DNA of 64,000 nucleotides, from assembly GCA_026874595.1 (NCBI GenBank), contig CM049320.1:18984988-19048987 (forward strand), given 5' to 3'. The notes under the pieces were generated by a model. That model did not search any database and was not told the origin of the DNA. It saw only the letters and a program-made list of their open reading frames with translations. The stretch comes from Sipunculus nudus (taxonomy: Eukaryota; Annelida; Sipuncula; Golfingiida; Sipunculidae). This document shows, piece by piece, positions 13,620-26,500 of this stretch. Within the stretch, counting starts at the first letter, position 1; every line of letters starts with the position of its first letter. A program made the translations under genes and the position numbers.

Positions 13620-15830
13620 GAATTTTATTGATCTATTTATCTATATTTATAAAGCGCAAACATTTACAATTGATACATGTAATCAGTAACAATACAATAT
13701 ACAGAAACAAGTTCGATCATAAAACATGCATAAGTTTCAAGTTGATAAAAAATAAAATGGTTACATATAAGACCAAAAGGTGATTATTAAGAACAGCTTA
13801 TAGCAATATAACATCACTCGGAAGTATGATAAAGATAATAAAGTTAAAATACTAAGATTCAACGTATAAACTATAAAGGTTGACATTATCCTATAGAAGT
13901 TCACATATATAAGTGAAATGCTTGTCCAATAAATGTCTTTAAATACGCTTAAAAGAATAAAAAAAAGATCCACTGTGGAGAGATTTAAGAGCAGAACATT
14001 CCACAAAATGGGTCCTGCCACGCCACATCGTCTGGCACAAATGTTCAGGTTGATCCTTGGCTTAAGAAGGAGGAGTTAATTTTTTGACCGCAGATCCCTT
14101 ACTGGGGTATGAACTTGTACAAGTTCCTGCAAGTATTTTGGTGCCGTTTGATTGATAAAATTGTACACAAAGACCAACAACTAGCAAGAATTAGGTGTTC
14201 AACACGGAGCCAGTGCAACTGCATTAAGATTGAAGATACGTGTTCTTGCCGTTTCGTCCATGCAATCAATCGGGCTGACATGTTTTGTACTCTGCAACTT
14301 ATTTATAGAGGTCTGTGGTATGCCAAACAATAATGAATTTGCATAGTACAGTTTTTATATAACCAGTGCATATACTAGCTGGGGAGTAGGATCCTTTCTG
14401 AAATACTGACGAATTTTAGGGGTTTGAGCACATCTGACATATCAACTTAGGGGTCAATTTTTAATGCTGTCATCAGTATACATAAGAAAAATAACCTTAT
14501 GCTGACTGGTATTTTTGCCAAGTGGAATGGTTTTAATTTGAACAGGAGAGGGCTGGGTACGGAACCATATTGTTCTCCTTTTACTTATTATTCACGATTT
14601 GATTCTTTTGAATTTATATAAATTCACTAAGCTGATACAATACAGGACAATACATTTCCAGTAATATTTGCATCTGACTCAAGTCATGAGAGTAGTCAAG
14701 GGTATCAGATGCTGCACTCAGGTCTAGCATCACCTGTGCTGCTGCAGATCTGTCTCCCAGGCACTAAAGCAAATCATTCTGCACTCTAAATAAAGCTGAT
14801 GCTGTAGAATGATTGGCTTTATAAGCTGACTTATTGTGACTTATTTTCTTCAGATGATCAATTAGTTGCAAGGCCACTACATTTCCGAGTACGTTACTTA
14901 CAAAAAGAGCAAAAGTGACACTCGTTTTTCAAAAATTGTCTATCCAAACTTGTTTTCTACAACAAAGATTTCCCTATTGCCTGCTTGTTGGAGGTTGGCA
15001 CAAGGAATTGCATAAAAGATCTGTGAATTATTGAGTTATTTATGGGAAGTAAAATATTAACAATGCTCTTTACTGGTTCAGTTGGCATTGGATCAGGCTC
15101 ACACTGTTTTTGAATTTACTTATACCCGGTTTAACTTGTTCAACGGCTATGCTTTGGAAAAATCCGATAAACACGAATCCAAGTCATCATATCTGTTTCT
15201 AAATCACTGGAACACCCTTCTATTCGATTTTTTATCTCGGTAAATTTAAAATATGCGCTGAACCTCGGGTTGGTCAGCTCGTAGTTGTCCTTACAGATTG
15301 GATGGAGAGGTTCGTTTGACACCCCAAGCAGACTATTTTTTACCTTGAGCAGTTTCGTTTGATTGTTAATTTTTTTTTTAAATTATCAGCAAAGAGTGTC
15401 GTTTTTTCCCTCTATCATACATGTGAGTTACTAGAACATACTGGGCTTTTTATTTTTCTTATTTTTCTTTTATTGAGAACTGATGCAAATATCTGATCAT
15501 ACTGGTCTGCCATAGCATCAACTGAATCACAGTTATGAATGAGATCTGTCTGTTCAAGAATATCCATTGCTAGAGGTGAACGGTCAACCTGCCTGATATT
15601 TTAAGCGATATAGACTGAGTTACTGGAGCTGGCCTCCTGACATTAAGTTCCACTTGTACACAAAACTAATCTGATATTTCCAGTGGTGTAACAGTGACAT
15701 AAGCTCCCATATGCGAGCTAGAATCAGATCTAATAATCCTCCAAGCCGATGTATAGCTTCCTTGACATATTTTTCCAGATTAAAGAGTCAATAATATCAA
15801 TTTATTAGTCTGTATGTCATCTTCATGTAA
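13620..15830 (-). mobile_element. Antisense CR1/L2-like LINE fragment (copy A)
   Basis: Read on the minus strand, this gives the end of an endonuclease (near 15480-15760), the linker (SNEPLHPICKDNYELTNPRF, 15330-15240), RT motifs (a CEPDPMPTEPVK segment near 15090, SEENKSQ near 14850, and LDLSAASDTLDY near 14710) and the C-terminal signature ARLIAWTKRQEHVSSILMQL with HWLRVEH near 14210-14275. It ends with a GCGCTTTATAAATATA-type 3' tail at about 13640. All these lie in the order expected for CR1/L2 elements, with many stops. The endonuclease-to-RT linker is about 110 bp shorter than in copy B. Confidence 0.8.
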
Positions 15831-17439
15831 GTAATGTATACTTTACTCATGAATAAGCCTTGCCTGATTTATGACAGATTGAGCATTAAAACACACAACT
15901 CTTGCACCATTAGTTATCGTCTTGTGTCCAATTTTCTCCTGATTTTTTACATGTGCGAAATATTTTACTTGTACTGCACTAGATGTCTTAGATGTCCCTA
16001 TACATTCCTCATTTAACATATGTTTACACAAACACTGGTAACAGAACATCCCTTAACACAAGTTCTTCAGGGATTATACTAAGCTTTGATTCTGTTATAC
16101 TTCCTACCTCCACGACTAATCCCAACCCCCAATCTTGTCCGGCTATTAAGTAGTCAGGGATCTGATATACAACGGGATGGATTTATTAATACTAATGACG
16201 TATACGAGAGAACGACTTAGAATATGTTTTATTCAAACATAAAAAAGGAACAATGGAGGTTCCTAATTACTAACTTCCATGCAACACTTTCAAGTAGTTT
16301 TGTAAAGGAAATAGATTAATTGAATATTAACTGTTTTTTTTTAATGAACGAAGACCTTTTATACTAAAGAATTAGTTTAACTTTATCTTGAGTATGGCAT
16401 CTGCATCCGTCCGATTCCGTCATATAAATACATATGCCTAGGTGGTCGTCTCTTAACCCCTGCAAACTAAAATAAAACTGCACTTATTTTCTCTCCTCGC
16501 AATTATTAAGCAAAAGATTCCTAATATGCAGGTGTCTATCATAATTGTTGCATTTTTGTGCTGGACATTTGTAGCGGCGCTAAAGAAATGGATCTGTACA
16601 AAAATATATAGCATTAGTACGCAGTTAATTGAAATAGAATACTTCCTGTTAGGAAAACTAGGCCTCATATTTGCATTTAAGGCCCTCATGTAACAGTCAG
16701 TCAATAGGGGCTTGAAATGATGTTCTAATATTTACAGTGCTGCATTGAAAACCCCTTTTCAACTTAGTTCTTGAACCTACAGCAAGACCAGAGTGCAGTT
16801 CTAAGTGCTACAGATAAAACCAACGAAGTTTTGTCATGATGCGTTTGTACCAACATCACCCCCCCCCCGAGTTTACAATTTATGATATGAAAAGGGTTAC
16901 CATGGAAACTCTGATATCCGACTAGCCGAGAATAATTATTTAAATATCTATGCAAAGAGAGGCTGATTAAAAAAGATTTAATTGACTATGTAATGCATTC
17001 ACTATTATATATTTATGTGATATGTGTAAACTTGACAGAAATTGCATAACATGTGACTGTATGCTGAAGCGGTCACTGTGTGTTCCGCGTAGCCGTTACA
17101 GAAAATAATGCGGGTTCTTTGGTTTTTTTGTATATCATTTATTCCGATTATCAGATAATTATTCTTAACCAGGAACCCATTGTTTGTTCTGTGTTTCTTT
17201 CTTTTTAGATACAAATGATGGTTTTATAATAATTAGAATATTAATAGCAAATAATAATATTGCTGACGCCTGCATTATTCACCAAACTCAACAAGTTTTA
17301 ATATTGAAAACTACCGCCACTTGCGTATTAAAATCGTATTTTTTTACTACATCCCGCATTTTCATTTGCCCAATAATAATTTGAATATATGATCATATAT
17401 TTAAATATAAACACGTATATATACATATACGTAACATTA

Positions 17440-17498
17440 TATAATATTTTTAATATAATATTATATTATATTATATTATATTATATCATATCATATTT

Positions 17499-17578
<80 letters not shown>
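17440..17578. repeat. Compound TATAT / (AT)n microsatellite
   Basis: A TTATA-type pentamer run passes into TATCATATCA and then about 80 bp of AT dinucleotides with single-T interruptions. The copy B counterpart near 31905-32015 is much shorter. Confidence 0.9.
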
Positions 17579-18514
17579 AAACTGTCCGTCTGGTCACTGT
17601 TGCCATTGGATTGGCATGCATAGATGCTGATATCCTTTGGCTGAATCTATAACTAACTCAGGGAACTAACTTTGGTGTAACCTTATTTAAAAATATATAC
17701 TAGGGACAGACCCGTTATTCCCACATGCGATAAGGTATCATCGTGTACGCAAATAGACCTAATAGAGTTCGATAAGGGCACGGTGATGCGACACGAAAAC
17801 ACACAAAGGACAGCATCCACGCGAGATACAATTCACAGTTAGAGCTTAATTTAAGGGAGAAGTGTCAGCTAAGTTTAAAGCGGAATAACTCTTTATTTGG
17901 ATTACTCCTGAATCCTCAAATTTTAGTATGATAGAAAAATTATGAAATATATATATAAGATACTGAATGAAATTTTCCATTATGTTTTATAAACCTGTCA
18001 CATATTATTAAAAAGAGAAATTATCTGCTACATTGATAAGGATTATGGTTTTTATAATAGCATGACCAGAATGATATTAGTGAGTTCACCATGTCACATG
18101 GCAAGAACACTGTTTATCTTGGCCTATCTCAGGATGGTTGTGACACATCACATCTTATTAAACCATTAGATCAGTGTTATTAAATTGTATTCTACAAACC
18201 TTGCACAGTGGGGCTTTAAACGTTTTTCTTATATCAGATATTTATTCAATAAACCGTAACCATGATAAAATTATTTCACCTTTGCATAAGCTATTTTCAC
18301 TAATTCTCACTTTGTAGTTTTAAAGTCCTACCAAAATTTTCATTTTACTGGATAATTTACTTTACTCCGCAGGATCATTTATTCTATATTTTAATTCCGG
18401 CAATGCGTCCCTTTTTTCAACGCTTGGACATTTCGACCCCCGTCGTGCTAATCACATACTTTGTCATCTACGGTCTCTCAGTGAAATAACAATATAACAA
18501 GGACACACAATTAA

Positions 18515-18515
<1 letters not shown>

Positions 18516-18551
<36 letters not shown>
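18516..18551. repeat. (AT)n microsatellite
   Basis: 36 bp of AT repeat near the distal end of duplication copy A. The matching tract in copy B at 32983-33013 is interrupted. Confidence 0.9.
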
Positions 18552-18554
<3 letters not shown>

Positions 18555-18731
18555 TATTCTTGTTACAATAATAGGTTGTTCCAAATATATTCATATCAGC
18601 CTAACTTTAGTGTCAGCAGGCTTCTTCAATGTGTAGCACGCAAGCTCGCTTGCTCGTAACCTAGTGAACCTGATTTTACATTAATTCATTTAAAAAGAAT
18701 CCATCTAGGAAAAGAGATAAACGAACAGAGC

Positions 18732-21700
18732 ATTAAAAAATTTACGACATCTGGTATGATGTAAATTCCTTTTGAATCGAATGGACCTTGTTTCATAAGA
18801 GCCTCATTTTCTTTCTAGAGGAACAGAATATTTTTTTCCTCATGACTTTAAAGGAATGAAAAGACAGGTTATTTTTTTATTTGTTAATAGTCAGGGAGCC
18901 AGGCAAACCAAATTAGAGATGAATTGTCCCTAAAGATACTACGAATTCAAATATTATTTTCACAAAGTAAAGGTATTAGGTTGGCTATTAAATGAGGTCT
19001 GCCCCGGATCTGTGCAAAAAGATTTCATTTCCACCGTCAAACTGAGCCTGTTGGGAAAAGTCAGAATTTTAGTTTAACCGACTCATGAACATAACTCTTT
19101 CTGTCTAGATGACTTCATTTAGTATGTGAGCTTGTTCAAAAGGTATGAACATACAATTTAAAATAAATACTCATGTGAGACCAACAACGGTAAATTGTAA
19201 CATTGTACTCCATACCCCATAGGAAACAAATAAATGGTACATAGAAGTACCAGAGACCCTATATAAGGTAAAAACTCCTTATTGATTACATGTTGACAGT
19301 AGCTGTATACTTGCAATAAAATGCTTACCTGTTTTTAATCGTATGATGCCTTTTTCAATATCTTTCATGGAAAATTAAGTAAACGTATAAAAATCGAACA
19401 ATTTTGAGTATTCCATGCATTTGTTCAACTGTTTCCTCTCCGCCTTGTTGGTCTCAACTAATGATAACACTTTTTATATTACTTGATAGCTATGACTCCA
19501 GGAACATGCATACATACTTTTTAGAAATCTAACTGAAATGTAGAACACACATGAAACTGATGTTACCCTTGCACCTTAATTTCTTTCGATTTTTCCCGCC
19601 CTTTAATCTGATTCGACATCTCCATCACTAAGATAATTATCATCTTTACTTTTTTTTGGACAGTATCTTATTCACTTACTATGAACAAATTATAAATGTC
19701 ACCAGGAGAATCTGTAGCAATTTTTCTTCTTCATCCTATCTGTATCGTCAAAAAATAAGGTCTCATGTATAAATTCTGTCTTTCGTTATTGTTCAACATA
19801 AAGAGGGTAATACATAGCATTGCAGTTGGTAACCTATTATATCGTAAGTGTTTGTCCTCTACTTTTTACTTCTTTTATATGCTTATTTTTTTAATAATAT
19901 TGCTTAACTATCCATGAGTCATCTGAGCTATGGCGACTGTTCTGTGTCGTCCGTCCGCCCTTTTGTTGGCTCGACGGCCATACCGCTATTAAAGAACAAC
20001 TCAATACCATTATACTGTTTCAGGCAAGGCATGTTTACATATAGTTAGGGACAAAAACTATTATTATACCTGAAACTTGTCCAAATTTCCTCCATTGTAA
20101 TGTTCCGAGATGGCCTAACACTAAAACACTGTTTTTGTATCCAGTGTTATCAAGCATATCTATATACGTGGAATTATCCAAAGTGTTTATTTAGAGTACA
20201 TATATGTTATTCTGCTTCACATGGTTCTACTCTTATGATAGTTACAAATAAGCCTATTTTTAAGTTATTACTTTTATGCGGTGTTTATTAATGTTGGTTA
20301 AATATGTGTTTGCCATTCATCAGTTAAAGAAGGGACCCATGGTTCAGGGCGTTCGGCTGAATTTTACTATGATTGTAATTTTGTAATTTTTACCAAATGG
20401 AGAAGGACTAAGTTGTAAAGTAACATATTTTTGTATATTAGCATTGGGAGGTATTTATTTTAGTGACATAATACATATTGCTAAACCAAAGCTATGGTAA
20501 TATTTATTTATAACTCTCAAAATAATTATTTAGCTTGCACAACATTTGATAAACATAGCCCTTTAATTCATAAAATGAATATGGCTAAGTTCAACATACA
20601 TAGCAATTAGCAGGTCAATCCATTTATTTTGACTCATGGTCGTTATATCAACATTGTTCATTTTTTACTCTTATTAAACCAATTAAAGTCAAATTTCGAA
20701 ACCGTCATTATTTTTTAGAAGTTGTTGAATTGCCTTTTAATGTTCCACATCTGCTCAATACTGTTAACATCTAAATTAAATTAACGACACCATTTGCCAA
20801 ATAGTAGGTGCTAAAGTATCAAAGTAAACATGAGATACGCAAAAATAATAATAATTTATTTGAAAAACGGATGGTTATGAGTTTATTTCTTCGAGAGACA
20901 GGAAAGTCATCTAAATATTATCAACATTATCAATGCTAAAATTGGATGGCAGCACTGATGGTCATAAAAAATGAGTAAGATATATCTATCAATCTCAGTA
21001 AGTTAAGCATTTTAAAGTTAAATATTAAGCAAAAAAAATCGATAGATTTAATAGGACTCTAAATTTCTGTTTATCATTTCCAATAAACAGGTGCAGACAT
21101 TTGCATTGTAATCGTACTGATTTGTTAAGAATTTCACCAGAAGGGTAAAGCAGCTGAATTATATTTTTCACATGTTAAAAAACAGTAAATGAGTCACCTT
21201 TTTAAAAATGATTATTCTATTTCACTACTGATAAACATTATGTTTATCAGTAGGACTAAAAAAAAAAATGAAAACTTGCAGGAAAACGATCAAGTTAAAT
21301 TTATCATCAGCTTTACAAGTAATCCAACTCTTGATCAATTATACACTACCTCATTGTTGTACTCTTTAAAAATAAATGCTCAAAAACCTGGCCTGAAGAA
21401 ATTCTAAATATTTTCCCCCTTTTTTAATGATTAACAATACCTTAAAATATGATAAAAATTGGCTTGAGGAAGCTAAATTTAAATAAAAAAATATAACCCA
21501 AGAATCAAGATATCCATGTAATTATTTAGTGAGAAAAAAATTGGTAGCATTTAGTCAGGTAAAGTACTTTCTAGGCATAGAATCCATATAACACTTGGTC
21601 TAAAGGTAAAATTACAAGTAGCGTACCTTCATATTTAAAGAAAAAAAAATATATGTGTGCGTACATTTTATTGACCCTCTATGCCAAATCAGAAATTAAT

Positions 21701-21791
21701 TTGTACATTAATACATTAAACTACCTCCTTCAACTAATCTTTTGAGTATATAACAGTCACCCAAGGCTAGAGGCCGCCAGAAATTATCCCA
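18732..21791. other. Spacer between the two duplicated segments; no gene recognised
   Basis: AT-rich DNA. Apart from the dispersed repeat at 18770-18880, I see no domain or reliable exon. A 63-codon frame at 20100-20291 has no features. Confidence 0.5.
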
Positions 21792-22657
21792 ACAAGAATT
21801 AGGTTTTCAACACGGAGCCTGTGCAACTGCATTAAGATTGAAGGTATGTGTTCTTTACGTTTCGTCCTTGTAATTAATCGGGCTGACATGTTTTGTACTC
21901 TGTAAATTAATTAAAGAGGTTTGTGGTATGCAATACAATAATGAATTTGCATAGTACATTTTTGATATAGCCAGTACATGTACTAGCTGTGGAGTTGAAT
22001 CCTTGCTGAGATACTGACGAATTTTAGTGGTTTGAGCACATCTGACATATCAACCTAGGGGTCAATTTTTAATTGGTGTCATCAACATACATAAGAAAAA
22101 TAACCTTATGCTGACTGATAGTTCTGCCAAGTGGAATGGTATTAATTTTGAACAGGAGAGGGCTGAGTACAGAACCATATTGGTCTCTTTTTACTTATTA
22201 TCCATGATTTGATTCTTTTGAATTAATATAAACGCACTCAGCTGATAGGAAAAAACCAAGGACATAACCTGTGCTGCTGCAGATGTGTCTCCCAGGCACT
22301 AAAGCACATCATTCTGCACTCTCAATAAAGCTGATTATGTAGAATGATTGGCTTTATAAGCTGACTTATCGTGACTTATTTTCTTCAGATGATCAATTAG
22401 GTGCCCAGCCACTACTTTTCCGAGTACTTTACTTACAAAGAGCAAATGTGACACTGTTTTTTTTTCAAAAGTTCTCTATCCAAACTTGTTTTCTAAAACA
22501 AAGATTTCACTATTGCCTGCTTATTGAAGGTTCGCAATAGGCATTGTATAAAAGATCTGTGAATTATGGAGCTATTTATGGGATTTAAAATATCAACAAT
22601 GCTCTTTATTGGTTCAATTGGCATTGGATCAGGCTCACACTGTTTTTGAATTTACTT
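21792..22657 (-). mobile_element. Antisense CR1/L2-like LINE fragment, copy B, RT portion
   Basis: Homologous to 14184-15121. It keeps part of the RT region, but the LDLSAA motif seen in copy A is partly deleted around 22255-22270. It ends exactly at the Gypsy target site. Confidence 0.7.
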
Positions 22658-23390
22658 TGTTGCATGGACGTCACCCGGACATCGGAGGATGGCGCCACGA
22701 AGTGGTGTGGCCGCCCCCGTTTCAACGCTTATGGATCCACCCCGCTATCAGTGACTACTGACGCGCTTTGAGAAACATAAAAACTATTCTTGGACCATTC
22801 AGTACTGGTTTTGCAGTTCTGCCGGCGCTATCGTTTCTCTCAAGCAAAACCACAAACTTCTGCGGTTTCCACCCATTGTTGAAAACCTATAAAACGAACT
22901 CGCCTGCAGTACGAGGCGGGACTATTGACTTCGCCAACGCCACGTTGCTGTTATCCCCGGGGACCGTGACCGTGGGCTCTTGGTCCCCAAGCCCACGGAA
23001 TGCCATGAAACCACGCCATGAACTTTATTATTTAAGAAGAGGAGAGACTTTGTTTGTTTGGTGCCACATGGATTAATACAGGACTTCAGTTTTGTGTGTG
23101 CCCGAATTATGTGTTGATGATGGACTTCAGTTTCTCGTATACCGGATTCAGTTAAGTATTTCGTTACAGTTCGTTATTTAGAGACTCAGTTTTCGTCAGA
23201 GACTTGGTTATAAATTACGTTATGTATTGACTATTATATTATTTGTGTATGAATGTAAATATTGTAATCTAGTAATATAGTACTGTTTTTGCACCCATAT
23301 TTTGGTTACGCATTCATTTGAAGAGAACGTGTCTCAGCATATGTGTTACGGTTCGGCCTGAGTTGTTTGGTGTGAAAAAGGACCGTAACA
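22658..23390 (+). repeat. 5' LTR (733 bp)
   Basis: Starts TGTTGCATGG and ends GACCGTAACA; identical to 28637-29369 except at four positions. It contains a TATAAAA at 22888-22894, a plausible U3 promoter. An open frame of 102 codons (22768-23076) exists in both LTRs, but it is most likely non-coding, since it spans the presumed promoter. Confidence 0.95.
22888..22894 (+). promoter_or_regulatory. TATA box candidate in the 5' LTR
   Basis: TATAAAA lies 231 bp into the LTR and recurs at 28867-28873 in the 3' LTR. The placement fits a U3 promoter that drives the full-length RNA. The transcription start is not known. Confidence 0.5.
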
Positions 23391-23393
23391 TAA

Positions 23394-23411
23394 TGGCGAC
23401 CGCGACGAGAC
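23394..23411 (+). other. Primer-binding site
   Basis: TGGCGACCGCGACGAGAC begins three bases after the LTR end. TGG pairs with the CCA tail of a tRNA. The sequence resembles the TGGCGACCG-type site of Gypsy elements primed by tRNA-Arg; the exact tRNA is inference. It would start minus-strand DNA synthesis. Confidence 0.75.
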
Positions 23412-23548
23412 CCTGTATTTCGTAATAACGGCTACATTTGGATGTAAAATTTCACAGTGGTCTCTATAACTTCTAGTTATTGAACTAGTATTTAACTACA
23501 ATTGAACTCGTATATTTCTCAGACACGTTATCTTGATACTTTGCAAAT

Positions 23549-26500
23549 ATGGGTACGGAATTTAAACCAAATGAAATTATACCACAATTAAGAGAAAATA
23601 GGAGCTTATTGTATACGTTAAAGAAAAATGAACTTGAAATTGTTGCTCTACATTTAAATATTGACATCATGGATGTATGCACTGTAGAGGGTTTAAGAAA
23701 TGTACTTAAGAAATCATTATATGGTGATGTAGAAAGTAAAGAGGAATCTGATTTGGAGGAAAAACCTATTAAGGAACCTCTTGGGGCAACAGCTATTGAC
23801 CCGATAGAACTAGAATTGAGAAAGTATGAACTTAAATTGAAATATGAGCTCAAAGCTCAAGTTGAAACAGATAAATTGAAATATGAAGCTCAAGTTGAAA
23901 CAGAAATCCGTAGATGTGAAATCGAAAGAGAAACGCAAATTAAGTTGAAAGAGTTAGAGTTACAAAATCCTCAAAATCGTAAAGCACCTGAGCCGTCTGA
24001 ATTCCTATTCAGAAATTCGACAAAAGTACCTCCCTTCAATGAAAATGAAGTGGAGCGTTATTTCAGTTATTTTGAACGGGTGGCCACTTTAATGGCTTGG
24101 CCTAAAGGCCAGTGGACCCTGTTGTTACAAAGCGTTCTGGTTGGTCGGGCACAGGACGTTTACACTGCGCTCACAGACGAACAATGCAGGGATTACGACA
24201 CTGTAAAAGAGGTCATTCTGAGAGCCTATGAATTAGTCCCCGAAGCGTATCGCTTAAAATTTAGGAATGCCACCAAAAGAGAAAATCAATCTCATGTTGA
24301 ATATGCTAGAGACAAAGAAAGTGCATTTAATAGATGGTGTCAGTCTATGAAAATTGATCAGGATTTTGAAAAACTCAAACAACTAATTTTGATAGAAGAG
24401 TTCAAAAGGCATATCCGTAGTGACATTAAAATATTTTTGGATGAACATAAAGTAAGGAATGTAAACGAGGCTGGTGTCCTGGCAGATGAATTTGCCTTGA
24501 CGCACCGCCCCAGTTATACCAGTCACAGGAGGAGGTATGTTGAGAAAAGAGAAGGTAGCAAAAGCCCAAAACTGGGTCGGAGAAAGGGTAGTCCCTACTA
24601 TCGGGGTCACTCCGGCTCGGGTGAACCACAGTCCGATCATGGTAAACCCCAGTATAAAAGTCAATCTGACTCTCCTGCTCAACATAAAGAGGGACAACCT
24701 AGGACTGGACCCAAATATTGTACATTCTGTGAGTTCAAGGGGCATACAGAATCTGAGTGTTATAGAAAAAGATACGGTCAAAGTAAGCCTAAACCTAATG
24801 CGTTAACTGTTACGCAGAGCATGAAACCGGTAACAATGCCCAGTAAACTAGAGACTAAAGGTGAAACACAAAGCCCTGTCCACGAGAGCTTTCAGCCCTT
24901 TGTGTCAGATGGCTTTGTTCAGTTAGAGGGTAACCATGCAAGAAAGGCCCGTGTTAAAATCTTAAGGGATACCGGGGCAACCCAAAGCCTCGTTTTGAAA
25001 TCTGTTCTTCCCTTCTCTCAAGAGAGTTACGCGGGGTGTTCAGTTCTAGTCCAGGGCGTTAATTCGGAATTTTTAGAAGTTCCATTACACAGAGTGAAAC
25101 TAGAATCTGATTTAGTCTCTGAATTTGTAACTGTAGGAGTTTGTTCAAAGTTGCCAGCAGAGGGCATTTCGCTCCTCCTAGGCAACGATTTAGCTGGTGA
25201 CAGAGTGAAAATTGATCCCAGAATGACAAAATTGCCGAGCACTGATAGGGACACAGACCTGCTCCAGCAGGAGTTTCCGGGCGTATTTCCAGGCTGTGTA
25301 GTGACTCGAGCGATGAGTAAAAAGGCAAGTCTGAAACCAGAGAGTTCTGTACTTGACCTCTCGCAAACCTTTATGGCGCATTCAAACGATGACGTCAGTG
25401 GCTTAAAGCCTGTTACGCGAGTAAATATTAAATCGCCCGCGTGTGACCCAAGTGGCACACCAAGTCCAAAGGACTCGACTACAAATGTAGTCCAGGGCAA
25501 ACAGACCCTGAATAGAAATCTCCAAAGGAGTACAAACGGCGTGAAATCGCCTGATCAAAATGGGCATGAACAGTTAAAGAAGGATAGGAGTGTAAAGAAT
25601 GTAGAAGTTAGCTTGAAAACTGATGATTTGATAGCAATGCAAAAGAAAGATCCTGATATTGCCTCCCTTAGAGAAAATGCCTTGACTAAAGAGGAAGCAG
25701 ATAAAGTTCCAACTTGTTTCACCTTACAGAACGATGTACTAGTCAGAAAATATAGACCTCCCACCGTACCAGCGGACGAAACGTGGAAAACTCTTTATCA
25801 AATTGTAGTTCCCCCCGAGTATCGCCCTGAAATCTTAAAACTTGCACATGATCATCCTATGGCAGGACATTTGGGTGTCAGGAAAACCAAACACAAAATT
25901 CTCCAACACTTCTATTGGCCCAAGTTAAAACGAGACGTGGCGAAATACTGTAAAACTTGTCATGTGTGTCAAATGATTGGAAAACCAACCCACCAAATTA
26001 GTCCTGCGCCACTCTCGCCCATACCAACAACACATGATGCGTTTGAATCAATAATACTTGACTGTGTAGGACCGCTAAGAAAAACTAAACATGGCAATGA
26101 ATATGTTCTAACAATCATGTGTACTGCAACTAGATTTCCAGAAGCAATTCCTCTTAGAACTATATCTGCAAAGAAAATTGTTGAAGCTCTGGTTAAATTT
26201 TTTACTACTTTTGGCTTACCAAGAACAATACAAACGGATCAAGGTTCAAATTTCATGTCAAATATATTTGCCCAGGTTATGGCAGAGCTAGGCATAAAAC
26301 ACTACAAATCCAGTGCCTACCATCCTGAGAGTCAAGGTGCTCTAGAGCGATTTCATCAAACTCTCAAAAACATGATTAGAGCTTATTGTCTTGACACTGG
26401 GAACCAGTGGGATGAGGGTTTACCCTTTTTGATATTTGCAGCCCGAGAAGCAGTGCAAGAAAGCTTAGGGTTTAGCCCTTTTGAATTAGTGTATGGGCAC

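Larger units (their letters stand above)
14184..18731 (+). repeat. Segmental duplication, copy A (unoccupied)
   Basis: The sequence from CAAGAATTAGG (14185) to AACAGAGC (18731) recurs in the same orientation at 21792-33193. The similarity is interrupted by small indels and by the Gypsy insertion in the other copy. The proximal part is the CR1-like LINE; the distal part is non-coding with several AT microsatellites. By eye the copies differ at roughly one site in ten, so the duplication is old. At 15118-15121 this copy carries the undisturbed ACTT target of the Gypsy element. Confidence 0.9.

Noticed and set aside
17389-17652. Frames rich in IYIYIY (also at 33392, 48462, 53084, 54635, 59808)
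   Set aside because: Translations of (AT)n microsatellites.
22768-23076. A 102-codon frame present in both LTRs (also 28747-29055)
   Set aside because: It spans the presumed TATA box, has no domain, and is duplicated only because the LTRs are. Most likely non-coding.
24383-25500. Minus-strand frames of 60-157 codons opposite gag-pol
   Set aside because: Shadows of the + strand polyprotein, with no motifs of their own.
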